From an uncultured Pelagibacteraceae bacterium (GTDB taxonomy: Bacteria; Pseudomonadota; Alphaproteobacteria; Pelagibacterales; Pelagibacteraceae), in the NCBI GenBank assembly GCA_902603905.1, contig CACKWM010000001.1, positions 1 to 64,000 of the forward strand: a stretch of DNA of 64,000 bases. The letters run 5' to 3'. The position numbers and the translations under genes were made by a program. Positions within the stretch are counted from its first letter, which is position 1; the number at the start of each line of letters is the position of its first letter. The notes under the pieces are model-generated. The model was not told where the DNA came from, did not search any database, and was given only the letters and a program-made list of their open reading frames with translations. Positions 51,293 through 61,453 of the stretch are shown here, piece by piece.

Positions 51293-52342
51293 TATATCGC
51301 CATCTTTAACAATATAATCTTTGCCTTCTAACCTCATTTTTCCATTTGTTTTAGAGTTCAACCATCCTTGGTTTTTTATGAAATCATCATAAGCAATTGT
51401 TTCAGCTCTAATAAAACCTTTTTCAAAATCTGTATGAATCTCACCCGCTGCTTTTGGTGCAAGACAATTTTTTTGAATAGTCCATGCTCTAGTTTCTTCT
51501 GGGCCTGATGTAAAAAAAGTTTCTAATTCTAAAACATTATAACCTTTTTGTATTAACATGCTAAGACCTGTTTCTTTTAATCCAATCATTTTCATGTAAT
51601 TTATTTTTTCATCATTTTCTAATTGATTTATTTGGTTTTCAATTTCTGCTGAAACAATTAGTGTGTTTTTATCTCCAAATTTATTTATGAAATCTTTAGT
51701 ATATTTGTTACCATTTTGAATGCTTTTCTCATCTACATTACATACATATATTTTTGGCTTTATTGAAAGAAGAGCACTTTGATTTAAAATTTTATTATTA
51801 AACTGCTCAGTTAAAATTTTAAGGTTTTTATTATTATTAATACAATCTAAAGCTATTTCTAAAATTTTTAACTGCTCTTTGTCTATATTTTTCTTGTTTT
51901 TTTTATCAAGTCTTTTTTGGATAGATTCTAAGTCTGCTAGCATCATTTCAGTTTCAATAATTTCTAAATCTCTTATTGGATTTACATTTGGATTAACATT
52001 TTGAATATCTTCTGAGTCAAAACATCTAATCATATGAATAATTGAATCAACTTCCCTAATGTGTGATAAGAATTTATTTCCTAATCCTTCACCTTTAGAA
52101 GCGCCTTTTACAAGACCCGCTATATCAACAAAAGATATTGTAGTGTTTATTTTTTTTTTTGAATTAGAAATTTTAACCAATTGATCCAGTCTATCATCGG
52201 GGACAGGAACAACTCCAATATTTGGATCAATAGTACAAAAAGGAAAATTTTCTGCTTGCGCTTTGCTTGAATTTGTTAAAGCATTAAATAAAGTTGATTT
52301 ACCAACATTTGGCAAGCCTACAATTCCACATTTGAAGCTCAT
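51269..52342 (-). CDS. ychF: redox-regulated ATPase/GTPase YchF
   Basis: MSFKCGIVGLPNVGKSTLFNALTNS; VDIAGLVKGASKGEGLGNKFLSHIREVDSIIHMIRCF. Confidence 0.97.
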   Translation of the reverse strand: MSFKCGIVGLPNVGKSTLFNALTNSSKAQAENFPFCTIDPNIGVVPVPDDRLDQLVKISNSKKKINTTISFVDIAGLVKGASKGEGLGNKFLSHIREVDSIIHMIRCFDSEDIQNVNPNVNPIRDLEIIETEMMLADLESIQKRLDKKNKKNIDKEQLKILEIALDCINNNKNLKILTEQFNNKILNQSALLSIKPKIYVCNVDEKSIQNGNKYTKDFINKFGDKNTLIVSAEIENQINQLENDEKINYMKMIGLKETGLSMLIQKGYNVLELETFFTSGPEETRAWTIQKNCLAPKAAGEIHTDFEKGFIRAETIAYDDFIKNQGWLNSKTNGKMRLEGKDYIVKDGDILNFRFNT

Positions 52343-52902
52343 TACTTGTTATTTATTGTGCTGGAAAAAAGGTCTAACTTTTTATCAAGTAAAATTGACA
52401 AAGATTCAGTTATATTAGTAGTAATTTTTTTTAAGTCTTTAATTTCTTCTTCATCAAAATCCTTAAGAACATGATCTACTACATCAGAGTTTTTTTTAGG
52501 TTTACCTATTCCTATTCTTATTCTAGAATAATCTTTTCCAATAAATTTATCTATTGATTCAATTCCATTGTGTCCAGCACTTGATCCACCAAATTTTGCT
52601 TTAATTTTTCCAAAATCGATATCAAGATCATCATGAAAAACAATTACATTTTCAGCTTCAATCTTAAAATATTCTATCAATTCTCTAATACATATTCCTG
52701 AGTTATTCATAAATGTTAGAGGTTTAATTGCATAAACTTTTTTGCCATTAATGTTTCCTGTTGTAAGCAATCCTTTAAATTTTGGTTTTTGCTTTGAAAG
52801 ACCAAATTTTTGATTTATAGCATCAATGATTTTGAAACCGATATTGTGCCTGTTGTTTTCACTATCAGGCGTTGGATTTCCTAAACCTACGAATAAAAGC
52901 AT
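52342..52902 (-). CDS. pth: peptidyl-tRNA hydrolase
   Basis: LLFVGLGNPTPDSENNRHNIGFKIID; KPLTFMNNSG; FHDDLDIDFGKIKAKFGGSSAGHNGIESI. Confidence 0.96.
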   Translation of the reverse strand: MLLFVGLGNPTPDSENNRHNIGFKIIDAINQKFGLSKQKPKFKGLLTTGNINGKKVYAIKPLTFMNNSGICIRELIEYFKIEAENVIVFHDDLDIDFGKIKAKFGGSSAGHNGIESIDKFIGKDYSRIRIGIGKPKKNSDVVDHVLKDFDEEEIKDLKKITTNITESLSILLDKKLDLFSSTINNK

Positions 52903-52943
52903 AATTTTTTAAAATCGAATCTGAAGATTTTCACTTTTTTTGA

Positions 52944-53690
52944 TTATTTTTTTTCAGCTACTGGCTTTTTTTCTTCTTTTTTGTTCTTATCAACCTCTTT
53001 TTTATCGCCTTTTTCATCTTCCTTTTTATCACCCTCTACTGCTTTTGCCTCTCCTTCTGCTCCTTCAGTGCTTGCTTCTGCACCCTCAGCACCTTCAGCA
53101 GTTTCTTCAGCAGGCTTCTCTGGTTCTTTGATAACTGTTGGCGCAGCAAGTGTTGCCACAACAAAATCTCTTCCTTGAATCGTTGGTGTAACACCTTCTG
53201 GTAATTTGATTGATGAAATTTTAAAACTTTCACCGATATCTTTATTTTCTAAATCTACAATCAATTCATCAGGAATATTTTCTGTTGGACATTTTAATTC
53301 AACTTTTCTTCTGACAATATTAAGTACTCCACCTCTTTTTAATCCTGGTGATTTTTCATTGTTTATAAATTTAACTGGAATCTCTAAAGCTATTTTTGCT
53401 CCTCCAACTATCCTTAAAAAGTCTACATGAATTGGTTCATCACTGATTGTATCAAATTTTATTTCTCTTGGTAAAACATTTTGAGAATCGCCTTCAATAT
53501 TTAATGTTAAAATATTTGATAAAAAATTTTCTTTATCTGCTAATAACTTAATTACTTTTTTTGAAATTGAAATTTTTTGGTTTTTATTTTTTCCACCATA
53601 AACTATTGCTGGAACTATATCTTTGGATCTAAGAGCCTTAACTTCACCTTTAGTTTTTGTATTTCTAATGCTAGCTTCAATTGAATTCAT
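52944..53690 (-). CDS. rplY: 50S ribosomal protein L25/general stress protein Ctc
   Basis: SIEASIRNTKTKGEVKALRSKDIVPAIVYGG; PIHVDFLRI; Ala/Glu/Lys-rich C-terminal tail; start trimmed. Confidence 0.94.
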   Translation of the reverse strand: MNSIEASIRNTKTKGEVKALRSKDIVPAIVYGGKNKNQKISISKKVIKLLADKENFLSNILTLNIEGDSQNVLPREIKFDTISDEPIHVDFLRIVGGAKIALEIPVKFINNEKSPGLKRGGVLNIVRRKVELKCPTENIPDELIVDLENKDIGESFKISSIKLPEGVTPTIQGRDFVVATLAAPTVIKEPEKPAEETAEGAEGAEASTEGAEGEAKAVEGDKKEDEKGDKKEVDKNKKEEKKPVAEKK

Positions 53691-53734
53691 AAAAACAAAG
53701 TTTTTTATCACATGTTATTTATAACTCAAGAAGA

Positions 53735-54667
53735 TTATTTGAATAAGTCGGATACAGATGTTGAGTTTGAAATTCTTTTAATTGCTTCTGCCAATAAGTT
53801 AGATATCGTTAATACCTCTATATTCTTGACTTTTTTTATCTTATCAGAGTTATTAATTGTATCGGTAATAACTAATTTTTTTATTCTAGATTTTCTAATT
53901 CTATCAACCGCAGCCCCGCTCAAAACTCCATGAGTTATATAAACATGCACTTCTTTTGCTCCTCTATTAATTAAAGCTTGCGCTGCATTTACTATGGTTC
54001 CACCAGAGTCGATTATATCATCAATAATTATACAGGTTTTATCTTTAACATTTCCAATAACATTCATTACTTGAGATTTTCCTGGAGAAGGTCTTCTTTT
54101 ATCAATTATTGCTATACCAATATCTAATTTTCTTGCAAGTGCTCTTGTTCTTTCAACGCCACCAACATCAGGGGCTACACAAATTAAACTTTTTTTACTT
54201 AAATTCTTTTTAACATGTCTTGCAAAAATTGGTGTCGCAAAAAGGTTATCAACTGGTATGTCAAAAAAACCCTGAATTTGGCCAGCATGCAAATCAACAG
54301 TTACAACTCTATCTGCTCCAGCTTTTGTAATTAAATTAGAAACTAATTTTGCTGATATAGATGTTCTTGGAGCAACTTTCCTATCTTGTCTTGCATAACC
54401 AAAATAAGGAATGACAGCTGTAATATTCTTTGCGGAAGACCTTTTAAGAGCATCAATACACAATAGCAACTCCATTAAATTGTCATTAGCAGGTGAAGAA
54501 ACAGATTGAATTAAGAATATACTATTACCTCTTATATTTTCGTTTATTTCTATATAAATTTCTCCATCTGAAAATTTTTTAATACTAGAATGGACTAATT
54601 TTGTTTTTAATTGTTTTGATATTTTTTGACTAAGGCTTTTATTGCTGTTTCCTGTAAGGAGCTTCAT
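53735..54667 (-). CDS. prs: ribose-phosphate pyrophosphokinase
   Basis: LLTGNSNKSLSQKISKQL; VIPYFGYARQDRK; DLHAGQIQGFFDIPVDNL; IIDDIIDSGGTI. Confidence 0.97.
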   Translation of the reverse strand: MKLLTGNSNKSLSQKISKQLKTKLVHSSIKKFSDGEIYIEINENIRGNSIFLIQSVSSPANDNLMELLLCIDALKRSSAKNITAVIPYFGYARQDRKVAPRTSISAKLVSNLITKAGADRVVTVDLHAGQIQGFFDIPVDNLFATPIFARHVKKNLSKKSLICVAPDVGGVERTRALARKLDIGIAIIDKRRPSPGKSQVMNVIGNVKDKTCIIIDDIIDSGGTIVNAAQALINRGAKEVHVYITHGVLSGAAVDRIRKSRIKKLVITDTINNSDKIKKVKNIEVLTISNLLAEAIKRISNSTSVSDLFK

Positions 54668-54679
54668 TTTGTGGGAACC

Positions 54680-55441
54680 CTATTTAATCATAATTATTGA
54701 AATATTTCTACCATAATCATTTTCTTTATCATGGATAGACCTTCTTGCACTAAAAAAATTATTATTTGGATCAAATGTATCTTTGTTAATTATTTCTAAG
54801 TTATTAACACCCAATTTTTTCAATTGAGAGTAAATATACTTATTAAGGCTAAAATATGTTTTATTTTTTATTGATTTAAAAAAAATTTTGTTCTTTTTAT
54901 CTTTTTTAAGAAATTTATCTTTAAAATTTTTTTGTATTTCATAGTTTTTTTGGGAGATGCCAGGCCCAATTACTGCAATTAAATTTTTAGTACTGCTTCC
55001 ATTATTTATTAAAAATTTAATAACTTTTTTAATTATTCCTTTATAAGCACTCTTCCATCCAGCATGAATTGCAGAGATGATTTTGAGTTTTTTATCATAA
55101 ATTAATATTGGCACACAATCTGCAGTTAAAATACTTATAGCAATTTTTTTAACATTAGTGATTAAAGCATCTCCCTTTAATCTTTTTTTGTTAAATTTAA
55201 AATTTTTATTTATAAAATGAAATTTATTACTATGGACTTGATTTAACAAAATAAGTTTATTTGAGAAACAATCAATTTTCTTACAAACTATTTTTAAGTT
55301 ATTTTTTACATTTTTTTTTGTATCAGAAGAGCCTATGCCACAATTTAAACTTTTATAAATTCCTTTAGATTTGCCACCTTGTTTATTAAAGAAAGCATGA
55401 TTTATTTCCCTAAATTTTGAAAGTTTTTTTGATTTTATCAA
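54680..55441 (-). CDS. YfiH/polyphenol oxidase (laccase-domain) family protein
   Basis: LNQVHSNKFHFI; ILTADCVPILIYD; ISAIHAGWKSAYKGI. Confidence 0.92.
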   Translation of the reverse strand: MIKSKKLSKFREINHAFFNKQGGKSKGIYKSLNCGIGSSDTKKNVKNNLKIVCKKIDCFSNKLILLNQVHSNKFHFINKNFKFNKKRLKGDALITNVKKIAISILTADCVPILIYDKKLKIISAIHAGWKSAYKGIIKKVIKFLINNGSSTKNLIAVIGPGISQKNYEIQKNFKDKFLKKDKKNKIFFKSIKNKTYFSLNKYIYSQLKKLGVNNLEIINKDTFDPNNNFFSARRSIHDKENDYGRNISIIMIK

Positions 55442-56490
55442 TTTACAAATCCGGTTTGAAAATTAACATTTTTTTTTGTTCCCAGCATAACTTTAAAAAT
55501 TTCACCCATTGAATGTTTATCAATTAATCTTTTAACTCTGAAGTAAATGTCTGCTTTTTTTGAAAAAGGTAAGTTTTTAGAAATAATTTCTGCTCTTTTT
55601 AATATTCCGAGATTTATAAGAAAGTTTTTTTGATTTGTCATTCCGTTTACTTTTAAATTAAATTTTTTAAGTATTTTTTCTATAAGCTTAAAACTAAGAT
55701 TATAAGTAATGTCAGATTTGCTAAAGTTATTTAATACGTTTTCGAACTTATGATTAGATATTGATTTAAGAGTATTTTTCATATTTTTGCCCCAATACCC
55801 ATAGTCAATGATTAATATTCCTCCATTATTTGAATTTATTTTCTTTGAAATTATTTTCAAATATTCAATCGCCAATGGCGAATATTCAATAAATTTCTGT
55901 TTATGAGAAATTTTAAAACCAATTTTTTTTTCAAATTTTTTTATATCAATTAAAACATCTATAAACTTTGGCCTGTTTAGTTTAAAAAATTTTACATTTC
56001 TCTCATACCATTTGTTATTTTTTTTAATAAATTGTTTGATTGGCAAAGCATCAAAAAATTCATTTCCGATGAATATGCTTGGGATATTTGATACTTCATT
56101 TAAATTTTTTAACCATTTAATGTTTTTATTTTTAAGTTTTTGTTTTTGAATTTTTTTTAAATAAATGCTTTTTTCCAAAATATTAATTTTACAAGAATTT
56201 TTAAATGATAAAAATCTATCAAATGTTTTAATTATTTGCTTTATCATTTCTCCATTACCAGCACCTAATTCAATGAGATTAAATTTTTTTGGACGTTTTA
56301 AATTTTCCCAGAATAAAATTATCCATATTGCAATCATTTCTGAAAATAATATAGAAATGTTTGGAGCGGTTATATAATCACCACTTTTTCCAAAAGGATT
56401 AGCTTTTATATAATAACCAGATCTTCTATTATATAATGCTTCGTGAATATATTTGTCTACAGTTAAAATGTCATTTTTTTTAATTTTCAT
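55438..56490 (-). CDS. SAM-dependent methyltransferase, MidA/NDUFAF7-like
   Basis: YIHEALYNRRSGYYIKANPFGKSGDYITAPNISILFSEMIAIW; IELGAGNGEMIKQI; FIGNEFFDALPIKQF. Confidence 0.9.
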   Translation of the reverse strand: MKIKKNDILTVDKYIHEALYNRRSGYYIKANPFGKSGDYITAPNISILFSEMIAIWIILFWENLKRPKKFNLIELGAGNGEMIKQIIKTFDRFLSFKNSCKINILEKSIYLKKIQKQKLKNKNIKWLKNLNEVSNIPSIFIGNEFFDALPIKQFIKKNNKWYERNVKFFKLNRPKFIDVLIDIKKFEKKIGFKISHKQKFIEYSPLAIEYLKIISKKINSNNGGILIIDYGYWGKNMKNTLKSISNHKFENVLNNFSKSDITYNLSFKLIEKILKKFNLKVNGMTNQKNFLINLGILKRAEIISKNLPFSKKADIYFRVKRLIDKHSMGEIFKVMLGTKKNVNFQTGFVN

Positions 56491-57250
56491 TTTTTTTAAA
56501 ATATAAAAAAATTCCTAAAAAGAAAAATACAATACTAATTAATTGTCCAAGAGTTAGTTGATACATTAAATAGCCAATTTGAAAATCAGGTTCTCTAAAA
56601 AATTCTAATGTAAATCTAAAAAAAGAATAAAATATTAAGAACATTGATGAAATTAATCCTGGATTTTTAAAATTATCTTTTTTTGAAAAATGATTTAATA
56701 TAAAGAAAAGAATTAATCCTTCAAATATAGCCTCATATATTTGAGAAGGGTGCCTTGGTATATTATCAATAGCAATAAATTTTACTGACCAAAACACATC
56801 TGTTTCTCTTCCATAAAGTTCTGAGTTAATAAAATTTGCTACTCTACCCAAAAATAATCCAATTGGAGCAACTAAGGAAATTAAATCTAAAAAAATATAT
56901 GAATTAATTTTATGTTTTTTAGAAAACATTGTGGTTGCTAAAATAACCCCTATTAATCCACCATGGAAAGACATGCCTCCATTCCAAACCATTAGTATTT
57001 CAGAAAAATTATTTATGTAATAATTGAAATTGTAGAATATAACATAGCCTAGACGCCCACCTATGATAATTCCTATTATTAAATAAGCTATTAAATCATC
57101 AAATAAATTAAGTAGCTTTTCATCTTTGATTAATTTTTTTTTGCAATAAAGCCACCCAAATACAATTCCAAAAATATATGCTAAAGAATACCACCTTATT
57201 TCAAAGGAAAAAATTTGAAATGCAACTGGGTCAAAATTATTAATAAACAT
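56480..57250 (-). CDS. lgt: prolipoprotein diacylglyceryl transferase
   Basis: IRWYSLAYIFGIVFGW; GGRLGYVIFYN; WNGGMSFHGGLIG; GRVANFINSELYGR; RHPSQIYEA. Confidence 0.97.
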   Translation of the reverse strand: MFINNFDPVAFQIFSFEIRWYSLAYIFGIVFGWLYCKKKLIKDEKLLNLFDDLIAYLIIGIIIGGRLGYVIFYNFNYYINNFSEILMVWNGGMSFHGGLIGVILATTMFSKKHKINSYIFLDLISLVAPIGLFLGRVANFINSELYGRETDVFWSVKFIAIDNIPRHPSQIYEAIFEGLILFFILNHFSKKDNFKNPGLISSMFLIFYSFFRFTLEFFREPDFQIGYLMYQLTLGQLISIVFFFLGIFLYFKKNEN

Positions 57251-57295
57251 TTTTAAATAATAAATGTAGAATATATTAATTGTATAAACGAATAT

Positions 57296-57538
57296 ATGTC
57301 AAAATCAAAATTTGTAATTGATAAATTAGCGAAGCTATTTGAGCAGGGTCTTATATCTTATAGAGATTTAAGTTCTGAAATTGTTAGTATATTAAACTCC
57401 AAAAGAGATGAGATAATTTTTAAAATGAAACTGACCAGTAAAGAAGAAACAGAGATTTTAAATAATAGAATTGAAAATTTAGAAAAAAAAATAAAAAAAT
57501 TAGAAAAAAATTATTTAAAAAAAAAACTAAAAAGGTAA
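57296..57538 (+). CDS. UbiK/BMFP-domain accessory factor-like coiled-coil protein
   Basis: 80 aa; N-terminal helix then MKLTSKEETEILNNRIENLEKKIKKLEKN. Confidence 0.65.
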   Translation: MSKSKFVIDKLAKLFEQGLISYRDLSSEIVSILNSKRDEIIFKMKLTSKEETEILNNRIENLEKKIKKLEKNYLKKKLKR

Positions 57539-58840
57539 GATAACTTTAACTCTCAGCCCATTTTTTGGAGATTTATCTAAGATAATGTTTCCTCCATGTG
57601 ACTTAACAATATCTGAAGCAATCGACATTCCAAGACCGACGCTGGATTTAGAGTCGCTTCTACTTTTATCTATCTTATAAAATGGTTTAAAAACATTTTC
57701 ATATTCTTTTTCTGAAATTCCTGGACCATCATCGTCTATTACTAGAGATAAGTAATCTTTACTTTTAGTTAATTGGATATCAATATTATTTGAATATTTT
57801 AGACCATTATCAATAAGATTATTAAGACATCTTTGAATTAAAATTTTTCTGCCATTCATAATAATTTTTTTTTCTAAATTTGTTGATATATTTTTATTTC
57901 CATATTTATCAATACTGTTTACTATCAATTCAGCCATATTAAATTTTTCTGTTTTTTCAGCAAAGCTAGAACTTGCAAACTGCAAGTAGTCATTTAGCAT
58001 TTTTTCCATATCCTGCACATCATTCGATAATTTTTTTGCAATTTCTTGATCTTTTATAAATGCTAGTTGCAATTTTATTCTTGTTAAAGGTGTTCTAAGA
58101 TCGTGACTAATTCCTGACAACATTTCTGATCTTTGATTTAGATGTCGAATTATTCTTTTTCTCATTTTGTCAAATTCATATCCTGCCTGTCTTATTTCAA
58201 GTGCACCCGAAGGTCTGAATTCATCTAATTCTTCACCCCTACCAAATTTTGCTGAAGCTTTAGCTAAATTTGTTATTGGTCTAGTTTGATTTTTTAAAAA
58301 AATTAACGAAATAGTAATCAATAAAAAAGCAGGCAAAGTTATCCATAGCGCAAACATTCTTGCAGAACTGGTTGTTACTCTTTCTTTTGGAATATAAAAC
58401 TGAAAATATCCATTTAAATATTTAATTCTTAAATCAATTAAACTTTTATAAGAAGTTGTATCAAACCAATAATTAAATTGTTTAGATTTTAGTTCTCTTC
58501 TTAAAGTTCTATCTATAGGACTGAACCATCTTTGAGAGTTAGCTTTAGGTAACAATTTTTTTGGTTCAAATTTTACATGAAAATGTAAATTTTTCTTAAA
58601 AAGATTAATTAATGAGTCTTTGTTATACTCCTCGTTTTCATATGCACTTATAAAAGTTGCAATCTCTCCAACCAAAGCTCTAGTCATTCCTTTATTAGTT
58701 TTTATCCAAAGGCTATCAAAAAAAACTATAGAAATAGTTATTTGTAAAATAATTATAGGAGCTGCAACAATTAATAATGCTCTGTAAAATAATCTTTTTG
58801 GCAAAAGATTTTTGATAAATTTACTCAATCCATAAAACAT
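57527..58840 (-). CDS. envZ: EnvZ-like sensor histidine kinase
   Basis: HAMP-like region; MLSGISHDLRTPLTRIKLQLAFI; VIDDDGPGISEKEYENVFKPFYKIDKSRS; SVGLGMSIASDIVKSHGG. Confidence 0.88.
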   Translation of the reverse strand: MFYGLSKFIKNLLPKRLFYRALLIVAAPIIILQITISIVFFDSLWIKTNKGMTRALVGEIATFISAYENEEYNKDSLINLFKKNLHFHVKFEPKKLLPKANSQRWFSPIDRTLRRELKSKQFNYWFDTTSYKSLIDLRIKYLNGYFQFYIPKERVTTSSARMFALWITLPAFLLITISLIFLKNQTRPITNLAKASAKFGRGEELDEFRPSGALEIRQAGYEFDKMRKRIIRHLNQRSEMLSGISHDLRTPLTRIKLQLAFIKDQEIAKKLSNDVQDMEKMLNDYLQFASSSFAEKTEKFNMAELIVNSIDKYGNKNISTNLEKKIIMNGRKILIQRCLNNLIDNGLKYSNNIDIQLTKSKDYLSLVIDDDGPGISEKEYENVFKPFYKIDKSRSDSKSSVGLGMSIASDIVKSHGGNIILDKSPKNGLRVKVILPF

Positions 58841-59498
58841 AACCAGCTCCTCTTATTGTTTGTAGGTATTTTGGATTTTTGGGATCAATTTCAATTTTTT
58901 TTCTTAATCTTGTTATTATAACATCAATAGATCTTTCTTTACTTAAATCAATTAATTTTCCAATAGATTCTCTTGAAAAAGTTTGGCCAGGAGCATTAAT
59001 CATTTTTTCCAGTATAATTTTTTCAGTATTATTTATTTTAAATTCTTTTTTATTTTGAACTATTAATGACTTGCTCAAATTTATTTTAATATTATCAAAT
59101 TCAATAATTTTTTTTTGATTTTTAGTTTTTGTTTTATCTAGAATATTTTTAATTCTTAAAATTAGTTCTTTTGGTTCAAAAGGTTTTGGTAAATAATCAT
59201 CAGCTCCAGTTTCCAAGCCTTCTATTCTTTCAGTTGCCTCACCCTTTGCAGTTAGAAGAATAATTGGTGTATTGATTTTATTCTTATTTTCTAAAGTAAA
59301 CTCTAGGCCAGTTTTACCTGGCATCATTATATCCAGAACTATTAAATCAAATTTAATTATTGAAATTTTTTCTTTTGCCTCCTCTGCATTACTTGCGGTC
59401 GTAACTAAAAAACTATTTTCAGTTAAATATTGTTTTACTAAATTTCTTATTCCATCGTCATCATCAACAACAAGTATATGGCCAATAAATTTATTCAT
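58821..59498 (-). CDS. ompR: OmpR-family response regulator
   Basis: ILVVDDDDGIRNLVKQYL; LIVLDIMMPGKTGLEF; PIILLTAKGEATERIEGLETGADDYLPKPFEPKEL; C-terminal wHTH. Confidence 0.9.
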   Translation of the reverse strand: MNKFIGHILVVDDDDGIRNLVKQYLTENSFLVTTASNAEEAKEKISIIKFDLIVLDIMMPGKTGLEFTLENKNKINTPIILLTAKGEATERIEGLETGADDYLPKPFEPKELILRIKNILDKTKTKNQKKIIEFDNIKINLSKSLIVQNKKEFKINNTEKIILEKMINAPGQTFSRESIGKLIDLSKERSIDVIITRLRKKIEIDPKNPKYLQTIRGAGYVLWIE

Positions 59499-59928
59499 GA
59501 ATTATTTTTTTTAAAACATTGTCAAAGAATAAAACTTCTTCTGGAGTTGAATTAAGAAAGGCATTATAAATTCTTTTTTTTTGAACTGAAAAAATCTCAT
59601 CAAAAAGTTTTTCACCTTTTTCACTTAAAAAAATATGCTTTAGTCTTGTGTCTTTTTTATCCTTTTTAAAAGATATTGCATCTAGTTTTATTAGATCTTT
59701 TATAACTCTATTTAAACTTTGTTTGGTAATTTTTAATTTTTTTAATAATTCTGAAATTGTTATGCCTTTATAAATGGACAACAAGTGAATAACTTTATGA
59801 TGAGCTATCCCAATTGAATATTTATCTAATGTTTTTTTTGCATCAGAAAAAGACTCTCTGTAACCCATAAAGAGCTTTTCAATGAATTCTTTCAATTGAT
59901 CATCTTTTAAATATAAAAGTTCACGCAT
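59491..59928 (-). CDS. MarR-family transcriptional regulator (PetP-like)
   Basis: IGIAHHKVIHLLSIYKGITISELLKKLKITKQSLNRVIKDLIKLDAISFKKDKKDTRLKHIFLSEKG. Confidence 0.87.
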   Translation of the reverse strand: MRELLYLKDDQLKEFIEKLFMGYRESFSDAKKTLDKYSIGIAHHKVIHLLSIYKGITISELLKKLKITKQSLNRVIKDLIKLDAISFKKDKKDTRLKHIFLSEKGEKLFDEIFSVQKKRIYNAFLNSTPEEVLFFDNVLKKIIHE

Positions 59929-59989
59929 ATTGGTAAGTTATATTGACATATTATATATACAAAGATAATTTTTGAAGAAAATAAATCTA

Positions 59990-60871
59990 ATGATACCCTA
60001 CGATAAAAGAGAAGGCAAAATTTGGTACAACAATGAACTTGTTAATTGGCAAGAAGTGAAACTTCATGCTCTTAGTCATGGATTGCATTATGCGAGTTTT
60101 GTGTTTGAAGGACTAAGAATTTATGATGGGGAAATATTTAAGCTAGAGGAACACACAGATAGATTTTATCATTCTGCAAAAAGAATGGATATTAAAATTC
60201 CTTATTCAAAAAATGAAATTAATAAAGCTACTAAGAAAATTGTTTCAGTTCAAAATGTTCAAAATGGATACATTAGACCTTTTGCCTGGCGAGGAAGTGA
60301 AATGATGGCAGTTTCAGCACAACAGACAAAAATACATGTAGCAATTGCAACTTGGGAATGGGGTTCTTATTTTGATCCAAAATTAAAAACTGAGGGAATA
60401 AAATTAAATATTTCTAAATGGAAAAGGCCTTCTCCCGACACAATTCCTTGGGACACTAAGGCTTCAGGGTTATATATGATATGTACGCTTTCAAAACATG
60501 AAGCTGAAAGAGATGGATATACAGATTCATTAATGCTTGATCATGAAGGTAATATTGCTGAAGCAACTGGGGCAAACATATTTTTTAAAGATAAAAATGG
60601 CGAACTTCATACACCAATACCAGATTCTTTTTTAGATGGAATAACTAGGAGAACAGTAATTGAAATAGCAAAATCTAAAAATATAAAAATCAATGAAAGA
60701 AAAATTTCACTAGATGAACTTAATAATTTTGCAGGATGTTTTCTTACTGGTACAGCAGCGGAAGTTACTCCTGTTTCAAAGATTGCTAAACATAATTACA
60801 AAGTATGTAATCTTATTTTAGATTTATCCACAAGTTATAACAAGTTAGTTCGAAAAAAGAAAGCTGCTTAA
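59990..60871 (+). CDS. ilvE: branched-chain amino acid aminotransferase
   Basis: MIPYDKREGKIWYNNELVNWQEVKLHALSHGLHYASFVFEGLRIYDG; IAEATGANIFF; start trimmed from 59972. Confidence 0.94.
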   Translation: MIPYDKREGKIWYNNELVNWQEVKLHALSHGLHYASFVFEGLRIYDGEIFKLEEHTDRFYHSAKRMDIKIPYSKNEINKATKKIVSVQNVQNGYIRPFAWRGSEMMAVSAQQTKIHVAIATWEWGSYFDPKLKTEGIKLNISKWKRPSPDTIPWDTKASGLYMICTLSKHEAERDGYTDSLMLDHEGNIAEATGANIFFKDKNGELHTPIPDSFLDGITRRTVIEIAKSKNIKINERKISLDELNNFAGCFLTGTAAEVTPVSKIAKHNYKVCNLILDLSTSYNKLVRKKKAA

Positions 60872-61452
60872 TTTTTTTCATCTTCAGAAATGGCATGATC
60901 AATACCTCTTCTAAGATATTCATATCCAGTGTATAAAGTTAAAAAAGCTGATAACCATAATAAGATAATTCCAATTGTTTGAGCATTATAATCTTGGAAA
61001 TTTATAATTTTGTTTCCTGTTTCGCCTGTTAATAAAATTGCTATTGAAAACATTTGTAAAAATGTTTTCAATTTTGCTAAATTTGAAACAGGCATTTTTA
61101 TTTGGCCTTTGGCTAAAAATTCTCTTAACCCAGAAATTAATATTTCCCTAGTTAAAATTATAATTGCCGCTAGTACTTCATAATTTTTAATTGTTCCATT
61201 CATTACTAGTAAAATTAAAGCTGCTGCTACAATTATTTTATCTGCAATTGGATCTAATAATTCTCCAAGCTTAGATTCTTCTTTAAACATTCTAGCCAGC
61301 AATCCATCTAGAAAATCAGTAAACGAGGCTACAATAAATAATGCAAAAGCGATTAAATCACCATAAAAACCAGGCAGATAAAAAGCGAAAACAAAAAAAG
61401 GCACAATTATTATTCTGCCAATAGTTAAAATATTTGGTATTTTTATTTTCAT
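60868..61452 (-). CDS. pgsA: CDP-diacylglycerol--glycerol-3-phosphate 3-phosphatidyltransferase
   Basis: MKIKIPNILTIGRIIIVPFFVFAFYL; ASFTDFLDGLLARMFKEESKLGELLDPIADKI. Confidence 0.94.
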   Translation of the reverse strand: MKIKIPNILTIGRIIIVPFFVFAFYLPGFYGDLIAFALFIVASFTDFLDGLLARMFKEESKLGELLDPIADKIIVAAALILLVMNGTIKNYEVLAAIIILTREILISGLREFLAKGQIKMPVSNLAKLKTFLQMFSIAILLTGETGNKIINFQDYNAQTIGIILLWLSAFLTLYTGYEYLRRGIDHAISEDEKN

Positions 61453-61453
61453 A

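Noticed and set aside
52940-53430. Four ORFs overlapping rplY (52940-53131, 52981-53178, 53036-53233 and 53206-53430)
   Set aside because: Shadow frames of the Ala/Glu/Lys-rich rplY region; low complexity.
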